Part shown: one piece after another, positions 7,405-15,079 of the stretch
Numbering within the stretch: position 1 is the stretch's first letter
Layout of the letters: each line of letters starts with the position of its first letter
Assembly (NCBI GenBank): GCA_046484825.1
Contig: JAWOIE010000010.1
Coordinates: 1 to 16,742, forward strand
Length of the DNA stretch: 16,742 nt
Origin: CAJYAN01 sp046484825
Lineage (GTDB): Bacteria; Pseudomonadota; Gammaproteobacteria; UBA6429; Thiohalophilaceae
Direction: 5' to 3'
Program-made: the position numbers and the translations under genes
The notes under the pieces: generated by a model
Databases searched by the model: none
Told to the model about the DNA's origin: nothing
Seen by the model: the letters and a program-made list of their open reading frames with translations, nothing else

Positions 7405-8642
7405 TTTGTTGTCACCCTTTCTGGAACAGGCTTGGTCCTCTCAAATTTCGGTATAAACCACAGCGCCACAAAGAAGGCAAAGTAAAGTGCCGTAAAGATC
7501 TGTGCCAGTGTGGTCAAAATACCGGTAGAAGGCTGAACACCCAACCAGCCCAGCACCACAAAACTCACGACAAATACCGCCAGGGCAAGTTTGTAACAAA
7601 GACCACGGTAACGAATGGATTTAACCGGGCTACGGTCAATCCAGGGCAGGAAGAACAGAATCACTACCGCGGCACCCATCACGATGACACCCGGAAACTG
7701 CGAACCGAACAACGGCGGCACCGCACGCAACATGGCGTAGTAAGGTGTGAAATACCAGACCGGGGCGATGTGTTCCGGGGTCTTCAGTGGATCCGCCGGT
7801 TCAAAGTTTGGCGCCTCGATGAAGTAACCACCCATTTCCGGGGCAAAGAACACCACCGCGAAAAAGAGCATCAGGAACACCACCACACCGACAATATCCT
7901 TGACCGTGTAGTACGGGTGGAAGGGGATGCCGTCCAGCGGCTTGCCGTCAGGCCCCTTGTTCTTCTTGATCTCAACACCATCGGGGTTGTTGGAGCCCAC
8001 TTCATGCAGGGCAATAATGTGCGCCACCACCAGACCGACCAGCACCAGCGGCAGGGCGATGACGTGGAAGGCGAAGAAGCGGTTCAGAGTCGCATCGGAG
8101 ATAACATAGTCACCACGAATCCACTCGGACAGTGGCTCACCAATGCCAAACGGTACGGCGGCGAACAGATTGACAATGACCTGCGCACCCCAGTAGGACA
8201 TCTGCCCCCAGGGCAGCAGATAACCAAAAAAGGCCTCGGCCATCAGTGCCAGATAAATCAGCATGCCGAAAATCCAGATGAGTTCGCGTGGCTGCTTGAA
8301 TGAGCCATACATCAGACCACGGAACATATGCAGGTAGACCACGGCGAAGAATGCCGAGGCGCCCGTAGAATGCATGTAGCGAATGAACCAGCCCCAGTCG
8401 ACATCACGCATGATGTATTCCACCGAGCCAAAGGCCAGGTTGCCATCGGGCTTGTAGTTCATGGTCAGGAGGATACCGGTAACAATCTGAATCACCAGGA
8501 CCAGCAGCGCCAGGGAACCAAAGAAATACCAGAAGTTAAAATTCTTTGGTGCATAGTATTCAGAGAGGTGTTCCTTCCACATCTTGGTCAACGGGAAACG
8601 GGCGTCCACCCACTCTAGCAGTGCAACTAACATCTTATTCAT
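7401..8642 (-). CDS. petB: Cytochrome b subunit of the bc1 complex
   Basis: 413 residues with eight or more membrane helices, an undivided cytochrome b. Haem ligands lie in RYMHSTGASAFFAVVYLHMFRG (two pieces) and AFHVIALPLVLVGLVVAHI; the Qo region has WGAQVIVNLFAAVPFGIG, and GYLLPWGQMSYWGA is typical. The ef-loop motif is PVWY (HIAPVWYFTPYYAM), not the PEWY of Rhodobacter and mitochondria. The protein oxidises quinol at the Qo site and reduces quinone at Qi. The ATG shares one base with the TAA of the Rieske gene, and the stop overlaps the c1 start, so the three genes form a tight operon. Confidence 0.97.
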   Translation of the reverse strand: MNKMLVALLEWVDARFPLTKMWKEHLSEYYAPKNFNFWYFFGSLALLVLVIQIVTGILLTMNYKPDGNLAFGSVEYIMRDVDWGWFIRYMHSTGASAFFAVVYLHMFRGLMYGSFKQPRELIWIFGMLIYLALMAEAFFGYLLPWGQMSYWGAQVIVNLFAAVPFGIGEPLSEWIRGDYVISDATLNRFFAFHVIALPLVLVGLVVAHIIALHEVGSNNPDGVEIKKNKGPDGKPLDGIPFHPYYTVKDIVGVVVFLMLFFAVVFFAPEMGGYFIEAPNFEPADPLKTPEHIAPVWYFTPYYAMLRAVPPLFGSQFPGVIVMGAAVVILFFLPWIDRSPVKSIRYRGLCYKLALAVFVVSFVVLGWLGVQPSTGILTTLAQIFTALYFAFFVALWFIPKFERTKPVPERVTTK

Positions 8643-9247
8643 TACGCGACCCCTCCATCTTCACCAACCAGGATGACGGTGTCACTCAGGTATTTATGTG
8701 GTGGAACAACCAGATTTGTTGGGGCAGGCACCCCCGCGTAGACACGACCGGCCAGGTCAAACTTGGAACCGTGACAGGGACAGAAAAAACCACCCTTCCA
8801 CTGATCACCACCCATGTCCGCGGCGCCCACCTCAGGACGGAACGTGGGTGAACAACCCAGGTGCGTACAAATTCCCACCATCACCATGATCTCAGGGTGT
8901 GCCGCCAAAGAGCGGTGTGTATTTTTGGCGTATTCCGGTTGCTGAGCTGTATTCTCTGAAGCGGGGTCGGTTAAAAGGCCGTCCAGAGAGGCCAGGTCTT
9001 TCATGTTCTGCTCGGTACGACGCACAATCCACACCGGCTTGCCACGCCACTCTACGGTGACCTTGGCGCCAGGCTCCAGTTTACTGATATCCACCTCAAC
9101 CGGTGCACCGGCCGCCCTGGCACGGGCACTTGGATTCATCGATAACCCGAAGGGGATGACTACACCTGCGGCGCCAACGGCCCCTACGGCAGAGGTCGCC
9201 GCAATTAAAAACCGGCGTCTGCTGGTGTCTACACCATCATTGCTCAT
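8642..9247 (-). CDS. petA: Rieske iron-sulfur protein of the bc1 complex
   Basis: 201 residues. The N-terminus has a Tat signal-anchor (SRRRFLIAATSAVGAVGAAG) that serves as the membrane anchor in this family. The C-terminal Rieske domain binds a 2Fe-2S cluster through CTHLGC and CPCHGSKFD, with two Cys and two His ligands, and ends in the usual APTNLVVPP segment. A flexible hinge (AGAPVEVDISKLEPG) joins the two parts. It takes electrons from quinol at the Qo site and delivers them to cytochrome c1. The ATG at 9247 has GGAGAG 6 bp upstream. It is the first gene of the petABC operon; the stop overlaps the cytochrome b start by one base. Confidence 0.96.
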   Translation of the reverse strand: MSNDGVDTSRRRFLIAATSAVGAVGAAGVVIPFGLSMNPSARARAAGAPVEVDISKLEPGAKVTVEWRGKPVWIVRRTEQNMKDLASLDGLLTDPASENTAQQPEYAKNTHRSLAAHPEIMVMVGICTHLGCSPTFRPEVGAADMGGDQWKGGFFCPCHGSKFDLAGRVYAGVPAPTNLVVPPHKYLSDTVILVGEDGGVA

Positions 9248-9437
9248 TGGAAACTCTCCCGGAATACAAAATTTGAATAGGCTTTACTGAATTTGAACAC
9301 CACAATTTTACTTAAACATCAAAATGTAAAAGCGCCCCAGACTTTTTGTGCCGCGGCAAAACCCTGCAGAAATCGCCGGCCCCGACGGGCGCATAGTTTG
9401 CCGGATACCCGCATCACGGTCAAGGAATAAATAAATA

Positions 9438-9443
9438 ATTATA
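9438..9443 (-). promoter_or_regulatory. Candidate -10 box for the petABC operon
   Basis: On the minus strand the consensus TATAAT lies in an AT-rich patch just after the NIF3-like stop. A -35 at normal spacing (about CTGTGT) is poor. Transcription from here would leave a leader of about 185 nt before petA, which also holds a perfect 10-bp palindrome TGCCGCGGCA at 9349-9358. Assigned by eye only. Confidence 0.3.
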
Positions 9444-9457
9444 GTTAATTCAAGTGC

Positions 9458-10213
9458 TTACACAGGGTTTGGGATTTCGATGAAGTGCTGTGCAATGCCA
9501 AAATGCTGACTCAGGTGCTCCCCCAGGGCCTGGATGCCGTAACGCTCCGTGGCGTGGTGGCCGGCACTGATAAAGTGAATGCCGTTCTCGCGGGCGATGT
9601 GCACGGTCTGCTCAGAGACCTCGCCGGTGAGATAGACATCCACCCCGAGGCCGACGGCCTGCTCGATATAGCCCTGCGCCGCCCCCGTGCACCAGGCCAC
9701 GGACTGGATGGTCTCGCCGTCGCCACCGATATGCAGCGGCGTCTGCCCCAGGCGGGTGGCAATACGCTGGAGAAAATCGCCAATGGGCGTCGGCTCGGCC
9801 AGGCGACCGTACATGCCGATGGCCGGCGTGTCGCGACCAAAGCGCCCCTCCACCGACAGCCCCAGCTGCAGCGCCAGTTGCGCGTTATTGCCATAGACCG
9901 GGTGGGCATCGAGCGGCAGGTGATAAGCGATGAGGCTCATTTGATGTTCCAGCAGACACCGCAGGCGCCGATACTTCATGCCGATCACGCGCGGGTCCTC
10001 GCCCTTCCAGAAATAACCGTGGTGCACCAGGATCGCATCGGCCTCCTGCGCCGCCGCCTGCTCGAGCAGCGCCTGACTGGCCGTCACCCCGGTGACGATC
10101 TTGCGGATCTGCGCCCGGCCCTCCACCTGCAGACCATTGGGGCAGTAGTCGGCAAAGCGCTCAACCTCCAGCAGGTCGCCACAGTAGTCCAGTAATTCTC
10201 CAAGTTGCACCAT
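9458..10213 (-). CDS. NIF3-like dinuclear metal centre protein (YbgI family)
   Basis: 251 residues from the ATG at 10213; a TTG at 10219 with AAGGA 5 bp upstream is an alternative. Family motifs: DYCPNGLQVEG near the N-terminus, DAILVHHGYFWKG (metal-binding His pair), LIAYHLPLDAHP, and near the C-terminus DVYLTGEVSEQTVHIARENG and FISAGHHATERYG with the remaining metal ligands. These proteins form toroidal hexamers with two metals per subunit and are annotated as GTP cyclohydrolase 1 type 2 homologues; the physiological reaction is not settled. It is divergent from the DegS/AlgW-like gene with 60 bp between the starts, and upstream of petABC on the same strand. In Pseudomonas a NIF3 gene is also a neighbour of algW. 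Confidence 0.93.
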   Translation of the reverse strand: MVQLGELLDYCGDLLEVERFADYCPNGLQVEGRAQIRKIVTGVTASQALLEQAAAQEADAILVHHGYFWKGEDPRVIGMKYRRLRCLLEHQMSLIAYHLPLDAHPVYGNNAQLALQLGLSVEGRFGRDTPAIGMYGRLAEPTPIGDFLQRIATRLGQTPLHIGGDGETIQSVAWCTGAAQGYIEQAVGLGVDVYLTGEVSEQTVHIARENGIHFISAGHHATERYGIQALGEHLSQHFGIAQHFIEIPNPV

Positions 10214-10234
10214 GCGCAAACGGGTCCTTTCAGT

Positions 10235-10240
10235 TATGAT
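10235..10240 (+). promoter_or_regulatory. Candidate -10 box for the DegS/AlgW-like gene
   Basis: TATGAT lies 33 bp before the ATG at 10274, within the 60-bp divergent gap. No good -35 is seen at 17 bp. It may also serve as part of a divergent promoter region for the NIF3-like gene. Confidence 0.25.
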
Positions 10241-10273
10241 TCGCCCAGTTTAACGCAAAACGGCAACAGACCT

Positions 10274-11431
<1,158 letters not shown>

Positions 11432-11433
<2 letters not shown>

Positions 11434-11448
11434 GCCGGACACCGGCCT
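11432..11448 (+). terminator. Hairpin directly after the protease gene
   Basis: AGGCCGG (11432-11438) pairs with CCGGCCT (11442-11448) around a 3-nt ACA loop and overlaps the TAG stop. There is no T-run, so it is either a Rho-type end, an RNA-stabilising stem or weak terminator. The following 160 bp to 11609 hold no gene I can support. Confidence 0.4.
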
Positions 11449-11609
11449 GCGGCGCGAGCGGCACGCGCACTGTCGGTGTGGAGCAAGCACCGGACTCGAC
11501 GCCGCCCAACGTCACAGGCCAGACGCCAGGCAGCAGCCCGCGTCAAACCCGCAGCCGCCCCACCGTGTCCTCGCCGCTGTTCATCTCATCCCCTCGCGCT
11601 CGCCACAAC

Positions 11610-12854
11610 TTACACCCACCACAGACTCAGACCACCGACGGCGCAGGCACTCAGCGCCACCGGTAACAGCCGCCACAGCACCTGACGCCCGGCGATGTAC
11701 AGCGCCAGCAGGGTCTTGAACAGGGTGTTGACCACGGCCGCGAGCACAATACCGTTAATGGCGGTGTCGGCCGCCAGGCCATTGGCCGCCATCGAGGCCA
11801 GCGACAGGGTAATGGCATCGACATCGGCAATGCCGGAGACCAGGGCCACCAGATAAATACCGGCATCCCCCCACCAGGCCATGAAGGCACTGGCGAGCAG
11901 CATCACCGCACCGAGGAACAGGCCGAACTGCAGTGCCATTTTCAGCTGAAACGGATTGCTCAGCGGCAGCTCGCCATCGCTGGCCTCATCCTTGTGATGC
12001 CAGATGACCAGCACGCCGATGAGCATGACCACGGTCATCGAGACCAGCGGCAACAACGCCGGCAGCAGCAGGTCGCGATTGACCACGGCAATCTCCAGCA
12101 GGATGCGCGGGAACATAATAGTCTCCGCCAGCAGGATCGCCGCACAGATCACCGTGATGCGGCGTTTTTTCTGCGCCAGCTTTGACAGCTGCAGGGTCAC
12201 CGCCGTGGACGACACCAGCCCGCCCAGGGCCCCCGTCATCAGCAGGCCCCTGTGCGCGCCCAGAAGCTTGATGGCGATATAACCGGCGAAGGAAATGCTC
12301 ACAATCAGCACCACCATCCACCAGATCTCGTACGGGTTGATCGCCTGCCAGGGGCCATAGCCCTGATTGGGCAGGAGCGGCAGAATCACCACCGAGATCA
12401 GGGCCAGCTTGAGCACCGCGCTGAGTTCGTCGTAATCGATAAGCCGCAACCAGCCGTGCAGCAGGGGCTTGAGACTGAGAATAATGGCCGTAATGATCGC
12501 GCCCGCCGCGGCGACATGCAGCGCCCCGGTCACCGCCAGCGCCCCCAGGGCAAAGGTGATCAGGGCGGCGATGATCGTGGTAATGCCATAGTCCTGGGTG
12601 CGCTTCACCGCCAGCACATGGCCGACGATCAACAGCGCCGCCACCGCCAGAAAGGCCGCACCCAGCAGCCACGCCCCCAGCACCTCCGCCAGCAGTCCCC
12701 AGAGGCCGCCGAGTAAACCCAGCAGACCAAAGGTACGCAGGCCGGCCACGCGCGTACCCTCCTCGCCCTCACGGCCCTTCCAGCCGCGCTCCAGGCCGAT
12801 AATCAGGCCAATGGCAATGGCAATTCCCAGGGCAATAAAGGCTTCGTTCAACAT
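11610..12854 (-). CDS. MgtC/SapB-DUF4010 family multi-spanning membrane protein
   Basis: 414 residues from the ATG at 12854, which has GGTGAG 4 bp upstream; a GTG at 12878 would add eight residues. The N-terminal part (about 1-130) is MgtC/SapB-like, with IGLIIGLERGWKGREGEEGTR split into helix and charged loop, then AGLRTFGLLGLLGGL. The C-terminal part (about 180-400) is the DUF4010 region with GLVSSTAVTLQLSKLA and SGIADVDAITLSLASMA, the latter resembling a conserved polar motif within a helix. Roughly 12 membrane segments are expected. Function is not known; the MgtC link suggests ion-related roles, without proof. It points toward the protease gene, convergent with it, so it is probably its own unit. 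Confidence 0.85.
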   Translation of the reverse strand: MLNEAFIALGIAIAIGLIIGLERGWKGREGEEGTRVAGLRTFGLLGLLGGLWGLLAEVLGAWLLGAAFLAVAALLIVGHVLAVKRTQDYGITTIIAALITFALGALAVTGALHVAAAGAIITAIILSLKPLLHGWLRLIDYDELSAVLKLALISVVILPLLPNQGYGPWQAINPYEIWWMVVLIVSISFAGYIAIKLLGAHRGLLMTGALGGLVSSTAVTLQLSKLAQKKRRITVICAAILLAETIMFPRILLEIAVVNRDLLLPALLPLVSMTVVMLIGVLVIWHHKDEASDGELPLSNPFQLKMALQFGLFLGAVMLLASAFMAWWGDAGIYLVALVSGIADVDAITLSLASMAANGLAADTAINGIVLAAVVNTLFKTLLALYIAGRQVLWRLLPVALSACAVGGLSLWWV

Positions 12855-12917
12855 CGTTCTCACCGTGTATGGCAACACGTCAATACTAGGCCTACCCGCA
12901 CAGAAATGGCAATTTTA

Positions 12918-13133
12918 GGAACCTCTGAATAAGTGCATCAAACAGATGAGGGCCTGCCCCGCGAAGTGCCTTGGGCATGACAAAGCTTCCGCGTCCTGCT
13001 CGCGCTCCTTACCTACCTCCCTGCAGGCAAGGCAAAATGAAACGAAAAAGCGGAATTTATAAGTAATAAATGAGCATGTTGAGTTTCATTTTAACGCCGC
13101 CAGCGCTGTTTCAGGGACGTATGCAGAGGTTCC
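12918..13133. mobile_element. IS5-type miniature inverted-repeat element (MITE), 216 bp
   Basis: The ends are GGAACCTCTG (12918-12927) and its exact complement CAGAGGTTCC (13124-13133). The similarity runs on for 28 bp per end (12918-12945 and 13106-13133) with 23 of 28 positions matching. A 3-bp TTA flanks both sides (12915-12917 and 13134-13136), which fits the TNA target duplication of some IS5 subgroups. There is no transposase ORF; an internal pair AAAATGAAAC / GTTTCATTTT (13034-13043 / 13083-13092) can also fold. It is therefore a non-autonomous element or an internally deleted IS. It inserted in the divergent region between the DUF4010-like gene and the membrane-anchored gene starting at 13210, 77 bp upstream of that start. 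Confidence 0.8.
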
Positions 13134-13209
13134 TTAAGTCTGTGACGCTGCTGGCCGTGTATACTCAGGACACTCCCAGCCAACGCGCATCGCGCACAGG
13201 AACCAAGCC

Positions 13210-13890
13210 ATGCACAGTGCCAGTCCCAACGACCCCACCCCTGCAAGCCGGCCCGGGCTGCGCTGGCCGGCGGTAGTCCTCATGGTGCTCCTGACCATGG
13301 TCATCAGCGCCGGGCTCGGCGGCTGGCTGCTGAGCCGTTATCTGTTCCCCGCCCCCTTTCATCCCGTGCAGCTCAAGCCGCAGGAGACACAGGTGCTCGC
13401 AGACAAACTGCGCGCCCTGGGCGTCACGCCACCGGAGCAGCCAGCGCGCGCCGCTGCGCCGCCGTTGCAGGCGGAGCCCTACAGCGAGACCGGCGCTCGC
13501 CGCGAGGTGAGCTTCAGCGAACGCGAACTCAACGCCATGCTGGCGCACAACACCGACCTGGCGCAAAAACTCGCCATCGACCTGGCCGACGACCTCATCA
13601 GCGCCAAACTGCTACTGCCGCTGGAACAGGACCTGCCCCTGTTTGGCGGCAAGACCCTGCGCGTGCACGCCGGGGTCGAACTGGCCTACCGCAACCGCCG
13701 TCCCGTGGTCGTGCTCAAGGGGGTAAGTATCATGGGCGTTCCCCTGCCCAATGCCTGGCTCGGGCAATGGAAAAACGTCGACCTGGTGAATGAATTCGGC
13801 GGCGCGCCGGGCTTCTGGAGCAGCCTTGCCGAGGGCGTGGACGACATCCGCGTCGAGGACGGGCGCCTGTGGGTAAAACTCAAAGAATAG
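13210..13890 (+). CDS. Membrane-anchored protein of unknown function (DUF2140-like?)
   Basis: 226 residues; the ATG has AGGAA 7 bp upstream. A Pro-rich cytoplasmic start is followed by one membrane segment (about 21-44, AVVLMVLLTMVISAGLGGWLL) and then an exported domain. A Pro/Ala linker (about 75-92) precedes REVSFSERELNAMLAHNTDLAQ, here read as two helices, and strand-rich blocks such as LLPLEQDLPLFGGKTLRV and RPVVVLKGVSIMGVPLPNAWL. The order of parts recalls the DUF2140/YpmS group and uncharacterised gammaproteobacterial proteins, but I do not recognise it with certainty. It is alone on the plus strand, next to a MITE whose insertion may have altered its promoter; TATACT at 13160-13165 is a possible but weak -10. 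Confidence 0.75.
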   Translation: MHSASPNDPTPASRPGLRWPAVVLMVLLTMVISAGLGGWLLSRYLFPAPFHPVQLKPQETQVLADKLRALGVTPPEQPARAAAPPLQAEPYSETGARREVSFSERELNAMLAHNTDLAQKLAIDLADDLISAKLLLPLEQDLPLFGGKTLRVHAGVELAYRNRRPVVVLKGVSIMGVPLPNAWLGQWKNVDLVNEFGGAPGFWSSLAEGVDDIRVEDGRLWVKLKE

Positions 13891-13895
13891 CGCCT

Positions 13896-13948
13896 CACAC
13901 CGCAGGCCCACGAGGCCTGGCGCCCCTGCATATGGGCGCCGGGGTGTG
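13896..13948 (+). terminator. Branched stem-loop structure after the membrane-anchored gene
   Basis: Outer stem CACACC / GGTGTG (13896-13901 / 13943-13948) encloses two adjacent hairpins, CAGGCC / GGCCTG (13903-13908 / 13914-13919, 5-nt loop) and GCGCCC / GGGCGC (13920-13925 / 13934-13939, 8-nt loop). It starts 6 bp after the stop and is followed by CTATAAATAAAA. It could be a complex terminator or RNA element; no true T-run follows. Confidence 0.4.
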
Positions 13949-14000
13949 CTATAAATAAAAGCAGGCCTTGAGCCTGGCGAACAATAAAAACGAGCCGTAG

Positions 14001-14222
14001 CGTATAAACCTCAATCCCGACATCACCCGCCTTGGCTGGATCACGGTTGCCATGGTGCTGGCACTCTCCGGCATCCAGGATATGCTCCAGCAGGAACTCT
14101 ATCCCCGGCTACGTGGCCTCGGCAATCCCCCCGCACTAGAAGGCTGGCCGGTGTTTTTGTTTGGCGCGGCCCAACTGGCACTGGGCATTTTTTTGCTGTA
14201 CCGCACACTCAGAAGGCACTGA
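14001..14222 (+). CDS. Short two-helix membrane ORF without a clear start codon
   Basis: The frame is open from 14001 to TGA at 14220-14222, 73 codons. Its translation looks like real protein: ITRLGWITVAMVLALSGIQD forms a first membrane helix, then MLQQELYPRLRGLGNPPALE, then GWPVFLFGAAQLALGIFLLY as a second helix and a basic end RTLRRH. The only ATG is at 14052, inside the first helix, giving 56 residues; the frame starts after a TAG at 13998-14000 with an ATA at 14004 as the only near-start before the first helix. The gene may use ATA, may have lost its start by mutation, or may use the shorter form. I do not recognise the family. It lies 110 bp after the previous plus-strand gene. Confidence 0.5.
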   Translation, partial: RINLNPDITRLGWITVAMVLALSGIQDMLQQELYPRLRGLGNPPALEGWPVFLFGAAQLALGIFLLYRTLRRH

Positions 14223-14320
14223 GCACCGAGGGCAAGGCCCGGCACCTTCCGCAGGTATCAGGGGCGTTGTCGTCCCTGTGCAAACGGGCAATTAAAAAAG
14301 ACCGGGAGGGCTACAGGCTG

Positions 14321-14349
14321 AAAGCGCATATGGATACAGACGCTTTTTT
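14321..14349 (+). terminator. Weak terminator-like stem with T-run
   Basis: AAAGCG (14321-14326) can pair with CGCTTT (14341-14346) over a 14-nt loop, and the T-run continues for about four more bases. It could end plus-strand transcription from the small membrane ORF about 100 bp upstream. The stem is short. Confidence 0.3.
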
Positions 14350-14489
14350 TATGACCACGATTTCATGATATTGAGGCTATTGACTACAGCCCTGGCTGAA
14401 TCCGGATTGTTAAGCAATCCTGGCAGTACATTTAAAAAATCCTCATTGAGGAGCAATACAGCTTGTTGCTGCTTTGAGCTCCATACCCA

Positions 14490-14511
14490 TTTCCTGTTTC
14501 GAAACAGGAAA
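14490..14511. repeat. Perfect 22-bp palindrome
   Basis: The half-site TTTCCTGTTTC (14490-14500) is followed directly by its exact complement GAAACAGGAAA (14501-14511), with TCGA at the centre and no spacer. Such a site suits a dimeric DNA-binding protein better than an RNA hairpin. No neighbouring regulator gene is visible. Confidence 0.6.
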
Positions 14512-14746
14512 CACTTTAGTGCAGGAGAATTTGGTTTATCAAGCAGCGACCCACCCGGACTGAATCAGGATTCCACTGCCAACTCTGGGACAAAGCGCAG
14601 GAAACCGGCGCGTATCACCAACCTGGTGCGTGACGGATGATTACCCGAGATATACTCAAAGAGTCTGTTACTGGCCTGATTACCGGCATCTTCAAGGCCC
14701 TTTTACTGAAGATTATAACGACATCTCTGACTATCAATGATGCTTT

Positions 14747-14764
14747 ATGGTCTCTGTAGACCAT
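14747..14764. terminator. Strong short hairpin between convergent units
   Basis: ATGGTCT (14747-14753) and AGACCAT (14758-14764) form a perfect 7-bp stem with a CTGT loop, 13 bp past the stop of the minus-strand 95-aa gene. On the plus strand TCTTCT follows, on the minus strand AAAG, so it would work better as a plus-strand terminator. Confidence 0.45.
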
Positions 14765-14777
14765 TCTTCTCGGCATA

Positions 14778-15065
14778 TCAAATCTTACGTTGTTGCACGT
14801 AGCCCATGCGACCGTAAAACCAACCTAAGGTCACAATTAATAGCAACAGATCAATATCGGCAGGTATAAGATTGTAATAATTTAAAACCACCATAAAGAT
14901 AATGTAACCACGATATATGAATGACCATTTATTTAGCTTAGCCGATGACCATTCAAAGAATACAGCAATGGCATCGACAAGCACGACGGCCAATATTAGC
15001 CAATGGGGGGCTAAGCCTAAAACACTGGCGGCAAAAATAAAGTAGTAAAGTAATTCAAGAATCAT
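14778..15065 (-). CDS. Small multi-spanning membrane protein, unknown
   Basis: 95 residues, mostly hydrophobic, with about four segments: near 3-20, 22-38, 50-63 and 69-84 (for instance WLILAVVLVDAIAVFFEW and ADIDLLLLIVTLGWFYG). It ends in a polar GYVQQRKI tail. No family was recognised. The ATG at 15065 lies 14 bp after the stop of the RNase H-like gene on the same strand, so the two are probably co-transcribed, although no Shine-Dalgarno is visible. The AT-rich codons match that neighbour and differ from the rest of the window. A small membrane protein paired with a nuclease-like gene could be a membrane effector or anchor, but this is only a guess. Confidence 0.7.
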   Translation of the reverse strand: MILELLYYFIFAASVLGLAPHWLILAVVLVDAIAVFFEWSSAKLNKWSFIYRGYIIFMVVLNYYNLIPADIDLLLLIVTLGWFYGRMGYVQQRKI

Positions 15066-15079
15066 ATGAGGGATGATTA

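Larger units (their letters stand above)
14223..14777. other. AT-rich stretch without a convincing gene
   Basis: From about 14,230 the base composition becomes AT-rich compared with everything before it. A 91-codon plus-strand ORF (14365-14640) exists, but its product is Ser/Thr/Lys-rich without family motifs, and the RBS is poor; a 40-codon plus ORF (14637-14759, MITRDILKESVTGLITG...) is too short to judge. Visible structures are AAAGCG / CGCTTT followed by T's (14321-14346), a perfect 22-bp palindrome (14490-14511) and a strong short hairpin (14747-14764). The segment looks like the edge of an acquired island. Confidence 0.5.

Noticed and set aside
9485..10195. 236-codon plus-strand ORF
   Set aside because: Antisense to the NIF3-like gene, which has all family motifs; a GC-rich mirror frame.
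11986..12672. 228-codon minus-strand ORF
   Set aside because: Another frame of the DUF4010/MgtC-like gene; Gly/Ala/Arg-rich text with no family motif.
13134..13165. TTAAGT...TATACT as promoter of the gene at 13210
   Set aside because: The spacing is 20 bp, too long, and the -35 is poor; TATACT alone is weak evidence.
14365..14640. 91-codon plus-strand ORF in the AT-rich stretch
   Set aside because: Polar low-complexity text, no motif, poor ribosome site, and it spans the 22-bp palindrome; not counted as a gene, though not excluded.
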